Under the pieces are notes generated by a model that was given only the letters and a program-made list of their open reading frames with translations, searched no databases and was not told where the DNA came from. Position numbers and translations under genes: made by a program. Shown in pieces: positions 8,986 through 17,236 of a stretch of 64,000 bases of DNA; position 1 is the first letter of the stretch; each line of letters begins with the position of its first letter. Source of the DNA: Algoriphagus faecimaris (GTDB lineage: Bacteria > Bacteroidota > Bacteroidia > Cytophagales > Cyclobacteriaceae); assembly GCF_900101705.1 (NCBI RefSeq), contig NZ_FNAC01000024.1, positions 1 to 64,000 on the forward strand, read 5' to 3'.

Positions 8986-10548
8986 TTAAAATCGAAAAAC
9001 GGTAGAAACATTTTCTTCAACGATCTCATCGTCTTTATAATTAATAAGATCTTCCAGTCTACCCGCCGGGTTATAGTATCTCCAAGGTCCATTTTTCTTT
9101 CCATCGGTCATGTTACCTTCGGAAGCTTTTCTACCATTTTCATGAAAAAATATCCAAATTCCATCCGCTTTTCCCTCTTTATAATTTCCTTCGGACTCTT
9201 TCTTTCCATTGATATAATAGGTTATTCTAGTACCATTACCGTCTTTAAGAGTGCCTTTTTCCAGAGTTTTACTTCCATCGTAAGTTTTGTACTCTGATAC
9301 ATTCATCAGTCTTCCGTTTTCCCAAAACTCTTCTTGGGTAAGCTGCTTGTTGTCGTAGAACAAACCCCATATTCCATCTTCAAATCCCAATTCATAGGAG
9401 CCGACTGATTTCAGTTGGCCTCCATCGTAGTAATAGACCCATTGCCCATCTTCCATTCCTAGCATGTATTCTCCCTCTGCGATCAGTATTCCAATCTTGT
9501 TGAAATACTTCCAAAGTCCGGTTTTAAGATCATTACGATACTCTCCCAAGGAAAACAAAGTACCTTCCGGATCAAAGCTTTTCCAAAGTCCTGTTTTCAT
9601 CCCGGACTCGTATTGACCTTCGACTGAGATGTTGCCATTGCTGTGGTATTCTACATAATCCCCAACCGGTACCCCAAGCTCATAAGTTTTCCTTTTTGCT
9701 ACTGACTTATTGGGGAAATATTCTTCCCAAGTACCCACCGCAATACCGTTTTCGTATTTTTCCAAGCGGGCAAGTCTCTTGTTTTCATAGTAGTATTTCC
9801 AAGTTCCGTTTTGCTTTCCATCATTGTTGAAGTACTCTTCTGACTCCAAAGTTTTTGTTCCCGGATAATACCTTTTCCAAACACCTACTTTTTTCCCATT
9901 TTGATATTTACCTTCTTCGACCACATTAGTAAAAGCATAGCGCTTGAAGTCCCCCTCTAGTTCTCCCAATTTGTAGAAGGCTTCAGTCATCAACTGACCG
10001 TCTATGTCGTATTCTAGATAAGGACCATCTTTGAGATTGTTGCTGTAAAATTCTCTTATGTAAACTTCTCCAAAAAAGTGATAGGTAATCCATTGTCCCT
10101 CTTTTTTACCATTTTCGTATTGTCCTTCGATGTACACTTGATCGGGTTCCACATAGGAAGGTTGACCCGTTTTTCCATAGTACTCGATGTATTTCCCTAC
10201 TAAAACACTGTCCTGAAATATCACCTCACGTTTTAATTCACCATCGGCATCATAGGTTTCCGCCTTGCCAAATAATTTTCCGTTTCGGTATTCTACTTCC
10301 GCTTGTTTCTTTCCATCCGCATAAAAACTTGTCCATTTTCCGTCTCGAAGACCGTTTTTAAAGGTGCCTTCAGTAATTAATTTATTGGTCTTTGGGTTAT
10401 ACACTTTCCAAAGTCCCTGCCTCACCCCGTCAATAGTCACCCCAGTGGTCATCAAAGTAGAGTCCTGATTATATTGCTTGACCACCACTGATTCTTGAGC
10501 AAAAAGTGAGGAGGATAGAAAGGTAAGTAGGATAAGGAAATATCTCAT
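8986..10548 (-). CDS. Secreted MORN-repeat (YwqK-like) protein
   Basis: This 520-aa protein has a signal peptide ending SSSLFAQ, followed by about 20 tandem MORN_2-type repeats of roughly 22-24 residues with the core YxNGKxxGxW (for example NGKKEGQW, NGRKASEG). The repeats form an elongated beta-sheet. Automatic pipelines often call such proteins YwqK antitoxins, but the export signal and repeat number argue for an envelope role. No toxin gene is adjacent. A 105-bp gap separates it from the upstream 185-aa gene, so it may have its own promoter. Confidence 0.8.
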   Translation of the reverse strand: MRYFLILLTFLSSSLFAQESVVVKQYNQDSTLMTTGVTIDGVRQGLWKVYNPKTNKLITEGTFKNGLRDGKWTSFYADGKKQAEVEYRNGKLFGKAETYDADGELKREVIFQDSVLVGKYIEYYGKTGQPSYVEPDQVYIEGQYENGKKEGQWITYHFFGEVYIREFYSNNLKDGPYLEYDIDGQLMTEAFYKLGELEGDFKRYAFTNVVEEGKYQNGKKVGVWKRYYPGTKTLESEEYFNNDGKQNGTWKYYYENKRLARLEKYENGIAVGTWEEYFPNKSVAKRKTYELGVPVGDYVEYHSNGNISVEGQYESGMKTGLWKSFDPEGTLFSLGEYRNDLKTGLWKYFNKIGILIAEGEYMLGMEDGQWVYYYDGGQLKSVGSYELGFEDGIWGLFYDNKQLTQEEFWENGRLMNVSEYKTYDGSKTLEKGTLKDGNGTRITYYINGKKESEGNYKEGKADGIWIFFHENGRKASEGNMTDGKKNGPWRYYNPAGRLEDLINYKDDEIVEENVSTVFRF

Positions 10549-10653
10549 AGAGTTACATTTGCCTCAAATCTTCCTGAGAAGAATGAAGGATGTTTAAATT
10601 TTGGATAATCGAAAATAGTGTACGAAAGAATACAATTCCTGTTTAAAAATAAC

Positions 10654-11211
10654 TCAATTCTCCGGGATTCCCAGAGAGGAGGCTAGCCTTGCGATTACTT
10701 TTTTTATTTCCTCGGTCCAGTATTCTTCGCATTGGTCTGAATATTCTTTCACAGGAAGTCTTTTATACCATTGAATGAACGATGTAGCTGACATTTGGTT
10801 GGTGCTATGTGCTTCTTCTAGAAGCTTCTCGTATTCAAATGGACTTTCCCAAAAACATTTTTTGAAGCTCAAAGAAGCTAGGTCTTTTTGCAAGAATTTA
10901 TCCTTGCCCAGCAATACCAAAATAAAAACTCCTTGTCCGTACCAATTTAGCAGACGAATATTTAGGCCTTTTACGTAATCAAAATCTCTGTAAATATCCA
11001 AAACCTGATAGGGAAGCCCCATCAGGTCATTTCCTTGCGAAAGTTTTTTTCCTTTGGATTGTGGATGAATTTGTAGAAGGTCTTCTTGGCTAAATTGATC
11101 TCCTACTTTTCCCAAAAGATCCCAAAACTGGTATTTAAGCCTGTTTTGTCTTCGGATAAGTTCCTGATTCTGCCATAATTCCAAGTCTAATCGATGGGCG
11201 CCTACTTCCAT
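10654..11211 (-). CDS. Uncharacterised protein coupled to the KAS III gene
   Basis: I do not recognise this family. The chosen ATG at 11211 lies one base after the KAS III stop (TAATATG) and gives 185 aa starting MEVGAHRLDLELW. A longer TTG-initiated version would overlap the KAS III gene by 44 bp and is less likely. The protein is soluble, rich in aromatic residues (WYGQGVF, FWESPFEYEKLL, FIQWYKRLP) and has no signal peptide or clear catalytic motif. The near-overlap implies translational coupling, so a role with the KAS III product is plausible but unproven. Confidence 0.7.
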   Translation of the reverse strand: MEVGAHRLDLELWQNQELIRRQNRLKYQFWDLLGKVGDQFSQEDLLQIHPQSKGKKLSQGNDLMGLPYQVLDIYRDFDYVKGLNIRLLNWYGQGVFILVLLGKDKFLQKDLASLSFKKCFWESPFEYEKLLEEAHSTNQMSATSFIQWYKRLPVKEYSDQCEEYWTEEIKKVIARLASSLGIPEN

Positions 11212-11212
11212 A

Positions 11213-12211
11213 TTACCATTGGAGAAGTGCTGAAGCCCAGGTAAAGCCAGAACCAAAAGCTGCCAAACAGATTAAATCACCTTCTTTGATTTTGCCTTGT
11301 TCCCATGCTTCGCTGAGCGCGATAGGAATAGTACCGGCTGTGGTATTACCCATATGCATGATATTATTAAAAACTTTTTCGTCAGGCAGACTAAGTTTCT
11401 GCTGTATATATTGACTGATGCGAAGGTTGGCTTGATGAGGAACAAGTAAGTCTATATCCGAATGCTTGAGCCCATTGTGATCCAATGCCTCCTGAATGAC
11501 TTCCATAAATCGAACTACTGCGTGTTTGAATACCGCATTACCATTCATTTTGAGAAAAAAGCTTCCTGAATCCAGCAATTCCTGTGAGACCCGCACTTCT
11601 CTACTACTTCCGGGATCCTTGCAGTAAAGTTCCTCTGCATATTGCCCTTGAGAATGTAGGTGGGTGGATAGAATCCCAGGTTGATCTTGCTCTACCGCGC
11701 CTAAAACAACTGCCCCTGCTCCGTCAGCAAAAATCACCGAACTTGATCTGCCTTCATCGCTTTTGTCCAATGCTGAGGATTGGATCTCGGCTCCTACGAC
11801 AAGGATTTTTTTGTACATCCCTGTTTTGATAAATTGGTCAGCAACAGAAAGTCCATAGATGAAGCCTGAGCAAGCATTTCTCAAGTCTAAAGCACCGATT
11901 TCACCGAACCCCAATTCGCGTTGCAGAAGCACGCCATTACCGGGGATAAAATAATCAGGGGTGATGGTAGCAAATACAATAAAATCAATTTCTTGAGCTT
12001 CTACACCGGCTCTTTTCATAGCCATTTCTGTGGCCTTTTTGGACATTGAGGTGACCGTGTCCACTCCAGGCGTAAACCAATGCCTAGTGTGAATTCCTGT
12101 TCGCTCTACAATCCATTCATTATTGGTGTTCATTATTTGGGATAGCTCATCATTGGTCACTACTCGCTCGGGGACATAATGGCCTACACCTAGAATTCTG
12201 GATTTTTTCAT
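11213..12211 (-). CDS. Beta-ketoacyl-ACP synthase III (FabH-like)
   Basis: This 332-aa enzyme of the thiolase fold condenses an acyl-CoA starter with malonyl-ACP. All three catalytic residues are visible: Cys114 in NACSGF, His259 in PHQANLRI and Asn289 in GNTTAGT. Length is normal for FabH. It is not in a fab cluster; its partner is the unknown 185-aa gene one base downstream. It may therefore be a paralogue serving a special acyl product rather than the housekeeping initiator. A terminator separates it from the upstream SRAP gene. Confidence 0.9.
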   Translation of the reverse strand: MKKSRILGVGHYVPERVVTNDELSQIMNTNNEWIVERTGIHTRHWFTPGVDTVTSMSKKATEMAMKRAGVEAQEIDFIVFATITPDYFIPGNGVLLQRELGFGEIGALDLRNACSGFIYGLSVADQFIKTGMYKKILVVGAEIQSSALDKSDEGRSSSVIFADGAGAVVLGAVEQDQPGILSTHLHSQGQYAEELYCKDPGSSREVRVSQELLDSGSFFLKMNGNAVFKHAVVRFMEVIQEALDHNGLKHSDIDLLVPHQANLRISQYIQQKLSLPDEKVFNNIMHMGNTTAGTIPIALSEAWEQGKIKEGDLICLAAFGSGFTWASALLQW

Positions 12212-12233
12212 TTGGTTTTATTTGGGTTTAAAA

Positions 12234-12263
12234 AGAAAAAGCTTCCCAATATCGGAAGCCTTT
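12234..12263 (-). terminator. Terminator after the SRAP gene
   Basis: On the minus strand GCTTCC pairs with GGAAGC across a 7-nt loop and is followed by TTTTTC. It lies between the SRAP stop and the KAS III start, so it ends the YheT-SRAP transcript. Confidence 0.75.
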
Positions 12264-12299
12264 GCTTTTTCTACAAAATTCTCAGATGTATAGTTCAAC

Positions 12300-12998
12300 T
12301 CAACCGAAAAGAGTATAATTCCCGTGTTGATCGATAGGTGAGGTCTTCTTGATTAATGCAGCAGAGTCATTTTGGACAGAGTTGACCAAGGGAGATACTG
12401 TGAAACTCGCCATCTGCTCCGGATCGTAAGGCTGCAGCAAAGGAATTAACTCGGCCACTTCGCTGTAGCTGTCCAGCCATTTTTTTTCGGCATCTCTAGG
12501 CAGGATGACAGGCATTCGATCGTGGATTTCACCGACTACCTCATTGGGACTCGTAGTTAAGATCAGAAAGGTATGTTGGATTTCCCCATTTACATTTTCA
12601 TATTCTTCCCATATTCCTGCAAAGGAAAAAAGCTCCTCATCTCGAAGGGTAAATCGATAGGGGATTTTTGTTTTTTTACCCAATCGTTTCCATTCATAAA
12701 AACCATCAGCTGGGACCAGGCATCGACGCTGTTTAAAGGCATTTTTGAAAGATACTTTTTCGTGGACGGTTTCTGCTTTGGCATTGATTAGTTTCTGAGC
12801 GACGGGTTTGTTTTTGCCAAAGTCAGGCGTGATTCCCCAGTAAAAAAATGAAAAACCTTTGGGACTTTGGCTGGTGATCACCGGGACCAATTGGGTAGGG
12901 GCTATGTTGTACCTTGGATTAAAATCGGGTAGCATTTCTGCTTGAAATCGCTCCTCCAATTCAATTTTACTTTTGCTCAGGGAATATCGTCCGCACAT
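12300..12998 (-). CDS. SRAP domain protein (YedK/HMCES-like abasic-site shield)
   Basis: This 232-aa protein starts MCGRYS, so Cys2 becomes the N-terminal nucleophile that crosslinks to abasic sites in single-stranded DNA. Other family motifs are present: NAKAETV, the RRCLVPADGFYEW segment, and HDRMPVIL with the active-site histidine. The SRAP family protects abasic sites during replication. It follows the YheT-type hydrolase gene by 40 bp on the same strand, which is probably an operon. Confidence 0.93.
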   Translation of the reverse strand: MCGRYSLSKSKIELEERFQAEMLPDFNPRYNIAPTQLVPVITSQSPKGFSFFYWGITPDFGKNKPVAQKLINAKAETVHEKVSFKNAFKQRRCLVPADGFYEWKRLGKKTKIPYRFTLRDEELFSFAGIWEEYENVNGEIQHTFLILTTSPNEVVGEIHDRMPVILPRDAEKKWLDSYSEVAELIPLLQPYDPEQMASFTVSPLVNSVQNDSAALIKKTSPIDQHGNYTLFG

Positions 12999-13023
12999 AG
13001 GTTGTTAGATAATTTGCTGGAAG

Positions 13024-13983
13024 TTAGAGATCAAGGTTTATAAATTCAAATGCCCGCTGTTCGGAATAGTAAGGTTTTCCACTTTTAGCAGCACTAAAAC
13101 CCACATGTCCGCCATGTTTGGGAAATTCAAAATAGACCTTGGATAGTTGCCTGCCCAGTTTAGTGGGAAAGCACTCGGTACTCAGAAAGGGATCATTTTG
13201 AGCATTTAATATAAAGGTGGGCTTTTGGATTTTATCTAAGAAGTAAAGGGAGGAGTTTTGCTGATAATAGTCCTCAGAATCTTTGAACCCATGCAGAGGT
13301 CCTGTAAAGTAATCATCAAAATCCCCCAATGTTTTAATATTCCTCAGGAGATGCACAGGGATGTCCTCAGGATATTTCTGTGCTTTGAGGATAACTTTTT
13401 CTCTCAGGGTTTTCAAAAACCGCTCACTATATAATTTATTTTCTCGGGATGAGATTTTTTTGCTACTGGCTGATAGATCCAGCGGAACAGATATTGCGAC
13501 CGCTTTTTTAATTGCAGAAATTTCATTTTCCTTCTCGCCCATGTATTTCAAAGTCAAGTTTCCGCCCAGACTAAATCCCACCAAATAAATATATTCGTAC
13601 TCAGTCTCTGCCCTTTTGACGACCTCGTCGAGGTCATAGGTGGCTCCTGAATGGTAGAAAATGGGTTGCTGATTGAGTTCTTCTCCACAGCCACGGTAGT
13701 TCCAAGTCAATACATCGTATTGATTTTGCAAGAAAATTTTAGCCATTCCCAGCATGTAGGGTCTACTGCTATTTCCTTCCAAACCGTGACTGATGATGAC
13801 CAATCTGTCATTTTTTTGCCGGTACCAATCCAGTTCCAGAAAATCTCCGTCTCGGGTAACTATTCGCTCTTTTTGGGGTTGTCTTAGCTCCACCTTTCTA
13901 AATAAAGCAGGATAAATAGTCTCTAAGTGTCCATTAAACAGCCACTTAGGTCTCTGGTAGGTACTCGTAGTTTGTAGAGGCAT
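13024..13983 (-). CDS. YheT family alpha/beta hydrolase
   Basis: The chosen ATG at 13983 gives 319 aa starting MPLQTTSTYQRP; a TTG four codons earlier is possible. The nucleophile serine is in GFSLGGN, the oxyanion-hole region in SHGLEGNSSRPY, and the catalytic histidine in KHGGHVGF. The N-terminal NGHLETIYP segment is typical of YheT/ABHD1-3 proteins. Members act on esters or lipids, with poorly defined substrates in bacteria. It is divergent from the pyruvate dehydrogenase E2 gene and cotranscribed with the SRAP gene. Confidence 0.88.
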   Translation of the reverse strand: MPLQTTSTYQRPKWLFNGHLETIYPALFRKVELRQPQKERIVTRDGDFLELDWYRQKNDRLVIISHGLEGNSSRPYMLGMAKIFLQNQYDVLTWNYRGCGEELNQQPIFYHSGATYDLDEVVKRAETEYEYIYLVGFSLGGNLTLKYMGEKENEISAIKKAVAISVPLDLSASSKKISSRENKLYSERFLKTLREKVILKAQKYPEDIPVHLLRNIKTLGDFDDYFTGPLHGFKDSEDYYQQNSSLYFLDKIQKPTFILNAQNDPFLSTECFPTKLGRQLSKVYFEFPKHGGHVGFSAAKSGKPYYSEQRAFEFINLDL

Positions 13984-14038
13984 GATATCTGTCAAATCTT
14001 TGCTGTCTCAACAGGCTTGGGAAATTACTAGTTTTAAA

Positions 14039-14070
14039 TTTGAATAAAGACTTTATAAAAACTATTTTTG
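14039..14070 (+). promoter_or_regulatory. Bacteroidota-type promoter for the E2 gene
   Basis: TTTG at 14039-14042 and TATTTTTG at 14063-14070 are 20 bp apart, which matches the Bacteroidota primary-sigma consensus (-33 TTTG, -7 TAnnTTTG, 19-20 bp spacer). The -7 box ends 34 bp before the E2 ATG. The match is exact by eye; no transcript data are available. Confidence 0.65.
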
Positions 14071-14104
14071 GACACTTTAAACAAGAATAATCGCGCAATA
14101 ACCT

Positions 14105-15763
14105 ATGGCCGAAGTAATCAGAATGCCTAAAATGAGTGACACCATGGAAGAAGGGGTGATCGCTGCATGGTTGAAAAAAGTCGGAGACAATGTCAAGCCG
14201 GGAGATATCCTGGCAGAAGTCGAGACTGACAAAGCAACCATGGAGCTAGAGTCCTATGACGAAGGTGTCCTTTTATATATCGGTGTCGAAGAAAAAGACG
14301 CTGTGCCTGTTAACGGAATCATCGCCGTAATCGGAGAGAAAGGTGAAGAATACGAGCACCTGCTCAAAGAAGATGGAGGAGATGCTTCTGAGAAAAAACA
14401 AGAAGACAACAAAAAGGAAGATAAAGAAGAAAAATCTGCTGAGCCTGAAGCAAAGAAGGAAAAAGCGGAAAAAATAGACACTTCCTCCATCAATGCCACT
14501 TTGGTCACTATGCCCAAGATGTCAGATACCATGCAAGAAGGTACCATCGCAGCATGGCTCAAGAAAACAGGTGATGAGGTCAAATCAGGAGAAATCATCG
14601 CTGAAGTGGAAACTGATAAAGCGACGATGGAGCTCGAGTCCTACGAAGATGGAGTATTGCTTTACATCGGAGTGGAAGAGGGTGATAGTGTGCCTGTGGA
14701 TGGTGTCATTGCAATCATCGGAGAAAAAGGCGCTGACTTTGAGACTTTGCTAAAGGCACATAAGCAAGAAGCTGAAAGCGAGGAGGAAGAAAGCCCAAAA
14801 GCCGAATCAAAAGAATCCTCCGAAAAGAAGGAAGAAAAGTCTTCTGAAAGTACAAAATCAGAAACTATCAGTTCCCCTGCACCTGTCACTACGGATGGCG
14901 AGCGTGTAAAGGCTTCTCCTTTGGCCAAAAAAATAGCAGAAGAAAAAGGAATCGACATCCGTCAAGTATCCGGTTCAGGTGAAGGTGGAAGAATCATCAA
15001 AAGAGATGTCGAAAACTTCGTGCCTACAGCAGCTCCTGCAGCTTCAGCTTCCGCCTCTGCTGTCATGCCTTCTGTAGGCCAAGAAAGCTTTACGGAGGAA
15101 AAAGTATCTCAAATGAGAAAGGTAATTGCCAAGAGATTGGCTGAGAGCAAATACACTGCTCCGCACTTCTACCTAACCATGGAGATTAATATGGACAAGG
15201 CTATCGAGGCCAGAAAGAGCATGAATGAAATCTCACCTGTTAAGATTTCTTTCAACGACATGGTGATTAAAGCTTCTGCGGCAGCATTGAGACAGCATCC
15301 AAAAGTTAATTCGAGTTGGTTAGGAGATAAGATCCGCTACAACGATCACATTCATATCGGAATGGCAGTAGCAGTGGAGGAAGGCCTTTTGGTCCCTGTT
15401 ATCCGTTTTGCGGACAGCAAGTCTCTTTCTCAAATCTCCAATGAAGCTAAAAGCTTGGGAGGGAAAGCCAAAAACAAAGAATTGCAGCCTAAGGACTGGG
15501 AAGGAAACACCTTCACTATTTCCAATTTGGGCATGTTTGGAATAGATGAGTTTACCGCGATCATCAATCCTCCTGATGCATGTATTCTTGCTGTTGGTGG
15601 AATCAAGGAGACCGTCATTGTCAAAGATGGAGAAATGAAGGTAGGTAATGTCATGAAAGTAACTTTGTCCTGCGACCACAGAGTAGTGGATGGTGCAGTA
15701 GGTTCAGCATTTTTGCTGACGCTCAAAGGTCTGCTTGAAGACCCGGTGAGGATACTTATTTAA
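14105..15763 (+). CDS. Pyruvate dehydrogenase E2, dihydrolipoyl acetyltransferase
   Basis: This 552-aa E2 subunit transfers acetyl groups from lipoyl arms to CoA. Two lipoyl domains occur at about residues 1-80 and 132-210, each with ETDKATMEL (lipoyl lysines 43 and 172). They are separated by Lys/Glu-rich linkers. A peripheral subunit-binding domain follows near 273-305 (ASPLAKKIAEEKGI). The C-terminal catalytic domain ends with the CDHRVVDG active-site motif. Two lipoyl domains suggest the pyruvate complex. E1 and E3 genes are not adjacent. The gene has its own promoter and terminator, so it is monocistronic. Confidence 0.95.
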   Translation: MAEVIRMPKMSDTMEEGVIAAWLKKVGDNVKPGDILAEVETDKATMELESYDEGVLLYIGVEEKDAVPVNGIIAVIGEKGEEYEHLLKEDGGDASEKKQEDNKKEDKEEKSAEPEAKKEKAEKIDTSSINATLVTMPKMSDTMQEGTIAAWLKKTGDEVKSGEIIAEVETDKATMELESYEDGVLLYIGVEEGDSVPVDGVIAIIGEKGADFETLLKAHKQEAESEEEESPKAESKESSEKKEEKSSESTKSETISSPAPVTTDGERVKASPLAKKIAEEKGIDIRQVSGSGEGGRIIKRDVENFVPTAAPAASASASAVMPSVGQESFTEEKVSQMRKVIAKRLAESKYTAPHFYLTMEINMDKAIEARKSMNEISPVKISFNDMVIKASAAALRQHPKVNSSWLGDKIRYNDHIHIGMAVAVEEGLLVPVIRFADSKSLSQISNEAKSLGGKAKNKELQPKDWEGNTFTISNLGMFGIDEFTAIINPPDACILAVGGIKETVIVKDGEMKVGNVMKVTLSCDHRVVDGAVGSAFLLTLKGLLEDPVRILI

Positions 15764-15773
15764 AATAACTGTC

Positions 15774-15800
15774 AAAAAGTCCTGATTTCAGGACTTTTTG
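15774..15800 (+). terminator. Terminator after the E2 gene
   Basis: AAAAAGTCCTGA and TCAGGACTTTTT form a 12-bp stem with a tiny loop, followed by a T-rich tract. It starts 11 bp after the stop codon. Confidence 0.9.
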
Positions 15801-15915
15801 CTTTTAGTATAGTTATTGAAATTGAGTTGCTTTGCTCAGCTGATTTAGAATTTTGATCAATCGGCGGAAATAGGCGAATTCAGCAGTTTCAAATTCCAAA
15901 TAGAAATAAAGAGAT

Positions 15916-16458
15916 ATGGAAAAAATAAAATCAACCACCGTGGTAGCTATTCGTCACAACGGTCAGACGGTCATTGGTGCCGATGGACAGGCTACTCTTG
16001 GAAATACGATAGCAAAAAGTAGTGTCAAAAAACTACGACTTTTGCAGGGAGGGAAAATTGTGACCGGTTTTGCAGGTTCTACTGCAGATGCCTTTACACT
16101 TTTAGAAAAGTTTGAGGAAAAGCTAGGCGCCTTTGGAAATAATATGAAGCGTGCCGCGGTGGAATTAGCCAAAGAGTGGAGAACAGACCGTATGCTTAGT
16201 AAATTGGAAGCGATGATGATCGTAGCGGATAAAGAGGATATTTTGATCATATCAGGTACAGGAGATGTCATTGAGCCTGATTTGGAGATTGCTACGATAG
16301 GATCTGGAAGCATGTTTGCCCAGTCTGCAGCTCGGGCGATGAAGAAGTTTGCCCCACAGCTTTCTGCAGAAGAAATGGTCAGAGAAAGCCTTAATATCGC
16401 TGCTGATGTCTGCATTTATACCAATCATAACCTTGTTATTGAGCAAGTTAGGGATTGA
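15916..16458 (+). CDS. hslV: ATP-dependent protease peptidase subunit HslV
   Basis: This 180-aa proteasome-like peptidase pairs with the HslU ATPase. The start ATG is followed by a six-residue propeptide and then TTVVAIRHNG, so the mature N-terminal catalytic threonine would be Thr7. GADGQATLGNT and the GGKIVTGFAGSTADA segment match HslV, and length is typical. No hslU gene is next to it in this window, which is unlike the usual enterobacterial arrangement but not rare in Bacteroidota. It sits between two terminators, so it is transcribed alone. Confidence 0.93.
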   Translation: MEKIKSTTVVAIRHNGQTVIGADGQATLGNTIAKSSVKKLRLLQGGKIVTGFAGSTADAFTLLEKFEEKLGAFGNNMKRAAVELAKEWRTDRMLSKLEAMMIVADKEDILIISGTGDVIEPDLEIATIGSGSMFAQSAARAMKKFAPQLSAEEMVRESLNIAADVCIYTNHNLVIEQVRD

Positions 16459-16477
16459 CAATAGTCAAATTAAATAC

Positions 16478-16505
16478 AACCGAACTGAGAGGTTCGGTTT
16501 TTTTA
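16478..16505 (+). terminator. Terminator after hslV
   Basis: AACCGAAC pairs perfectly with GTTCGGTT and is followed directly by a run of T. It starts 20 bp after the hslV stop. Confidence 0.9.
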
Positions 16506-16567
16506 TGCGTTTGGTTTAAACCCAAAGTCACTTTTCGGGGTTATCATCTTGTATTTAAACCAGCGAA

Positions 16568-17233
16568 ATGGAAACTACAACCACTAAAAAAACGACGAAA
16601 AAGGATTATCGAAAGCTAATTTTAGATGGCTTTGTCAATCATGTCTTAGAGCATGGCACAGTGCCTAAATCTATCTTCAAATTTGCCAAAGATCTTAAGA
16701 TGAAAGAAGGTGACTTTTATACCTACTATACGTCTTTTGATGCCATCAAATCAGCTATTTGGGTGCAGATATTTGAGGAATCAGTCACTCAAATTGAAGC
16801 TCAAGACGTCTATCGAGAATATTCGGCCAGAGAAAAATTTCTAGGATTTTTGTTCACTTGGATCGAAGAGTTGAAGAAAAATCGCTCCTATTTATTAAGT
16901 GTTTATGGTGATAAACCAAAATCAATGGGTGCTTTGCCTCAAGAGATCAAAGCTTTCAAAGAGAAATTCAAAGATTTTGCCTCAGAAATAATCCTAGAGG
17001 GTAAAGAGACACAAGAAATAGCCAATCGCCCTGTAATTTCAGATCGTTACGATGAGGCGTTATGGATACAAGTTTGGTTTGTATTCAAATATTGGTTGGA
17101 GGATACTTCACCGAGATTTGAAAAAACAGATGCAGCCATTGAGAAATCAGTCAATTTAGCATTTGACTTGATGGGTAAAAGCGCCCTAGACAGCTTCATT
17201 GACTTCGCAAAATTCCTCTATCAAAACAAATAA
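16568..17233 (+). CDS. TetR-like transcriptional regulator
   Basis: This 221-aa helical protein has a TetR-type N-terminus: a basic start, then helices around YRKLILDGFVNHVLEHG, and the DNA-recognition region near KEGDFYTYYTSFDAIK. The remainder is a helical ligand or dimer domain. The stop lies 3 bp before the AarF-like kinase gene, so the two form one operon and the regulator probably governs that kinase. No ligand can be predicted. Confidence 0.75.
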   Translation: METTTTKKTTKKDYRKLILDGFVNHVLEHGTVPKSIFKFAKDLKMKEGDFYTYYTSFDAIKSAIWVQIFEESVTQIEAQDVYREYSAREKFLGFLFTWIEELKKNRSYLLSVYGDKPKSMGALPQEIKAFKEKFKDFASEIILEGKETQEIANRPVISDRYDEALWIQVWFVFKYWLEDTSPRFEKTDAAIEKSVNLAFDLMGKSALDSFIDFAKFLYQNK

Positions 17234-17236
17234 ATC

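Noticed and set aside
8986..10548. Calling the MORN protein a YwqK antitoxin
   Set aside because: It has an export signal and no toxin gene beside it, so the label would mislead.
14254..14958. Long Ser-rich open frames antisense to the pyruvate dehydrogenase E2 gene
   Set aside because: They arise from the repetitive Lys/Glu codons of the linkers on the other strand and show no family motif.
15916..16458. Missing hslU as a sign of gene loss
   Set aside because: In many Bacteroidota hslU is located elsewhere, and only 64 kb is visible.
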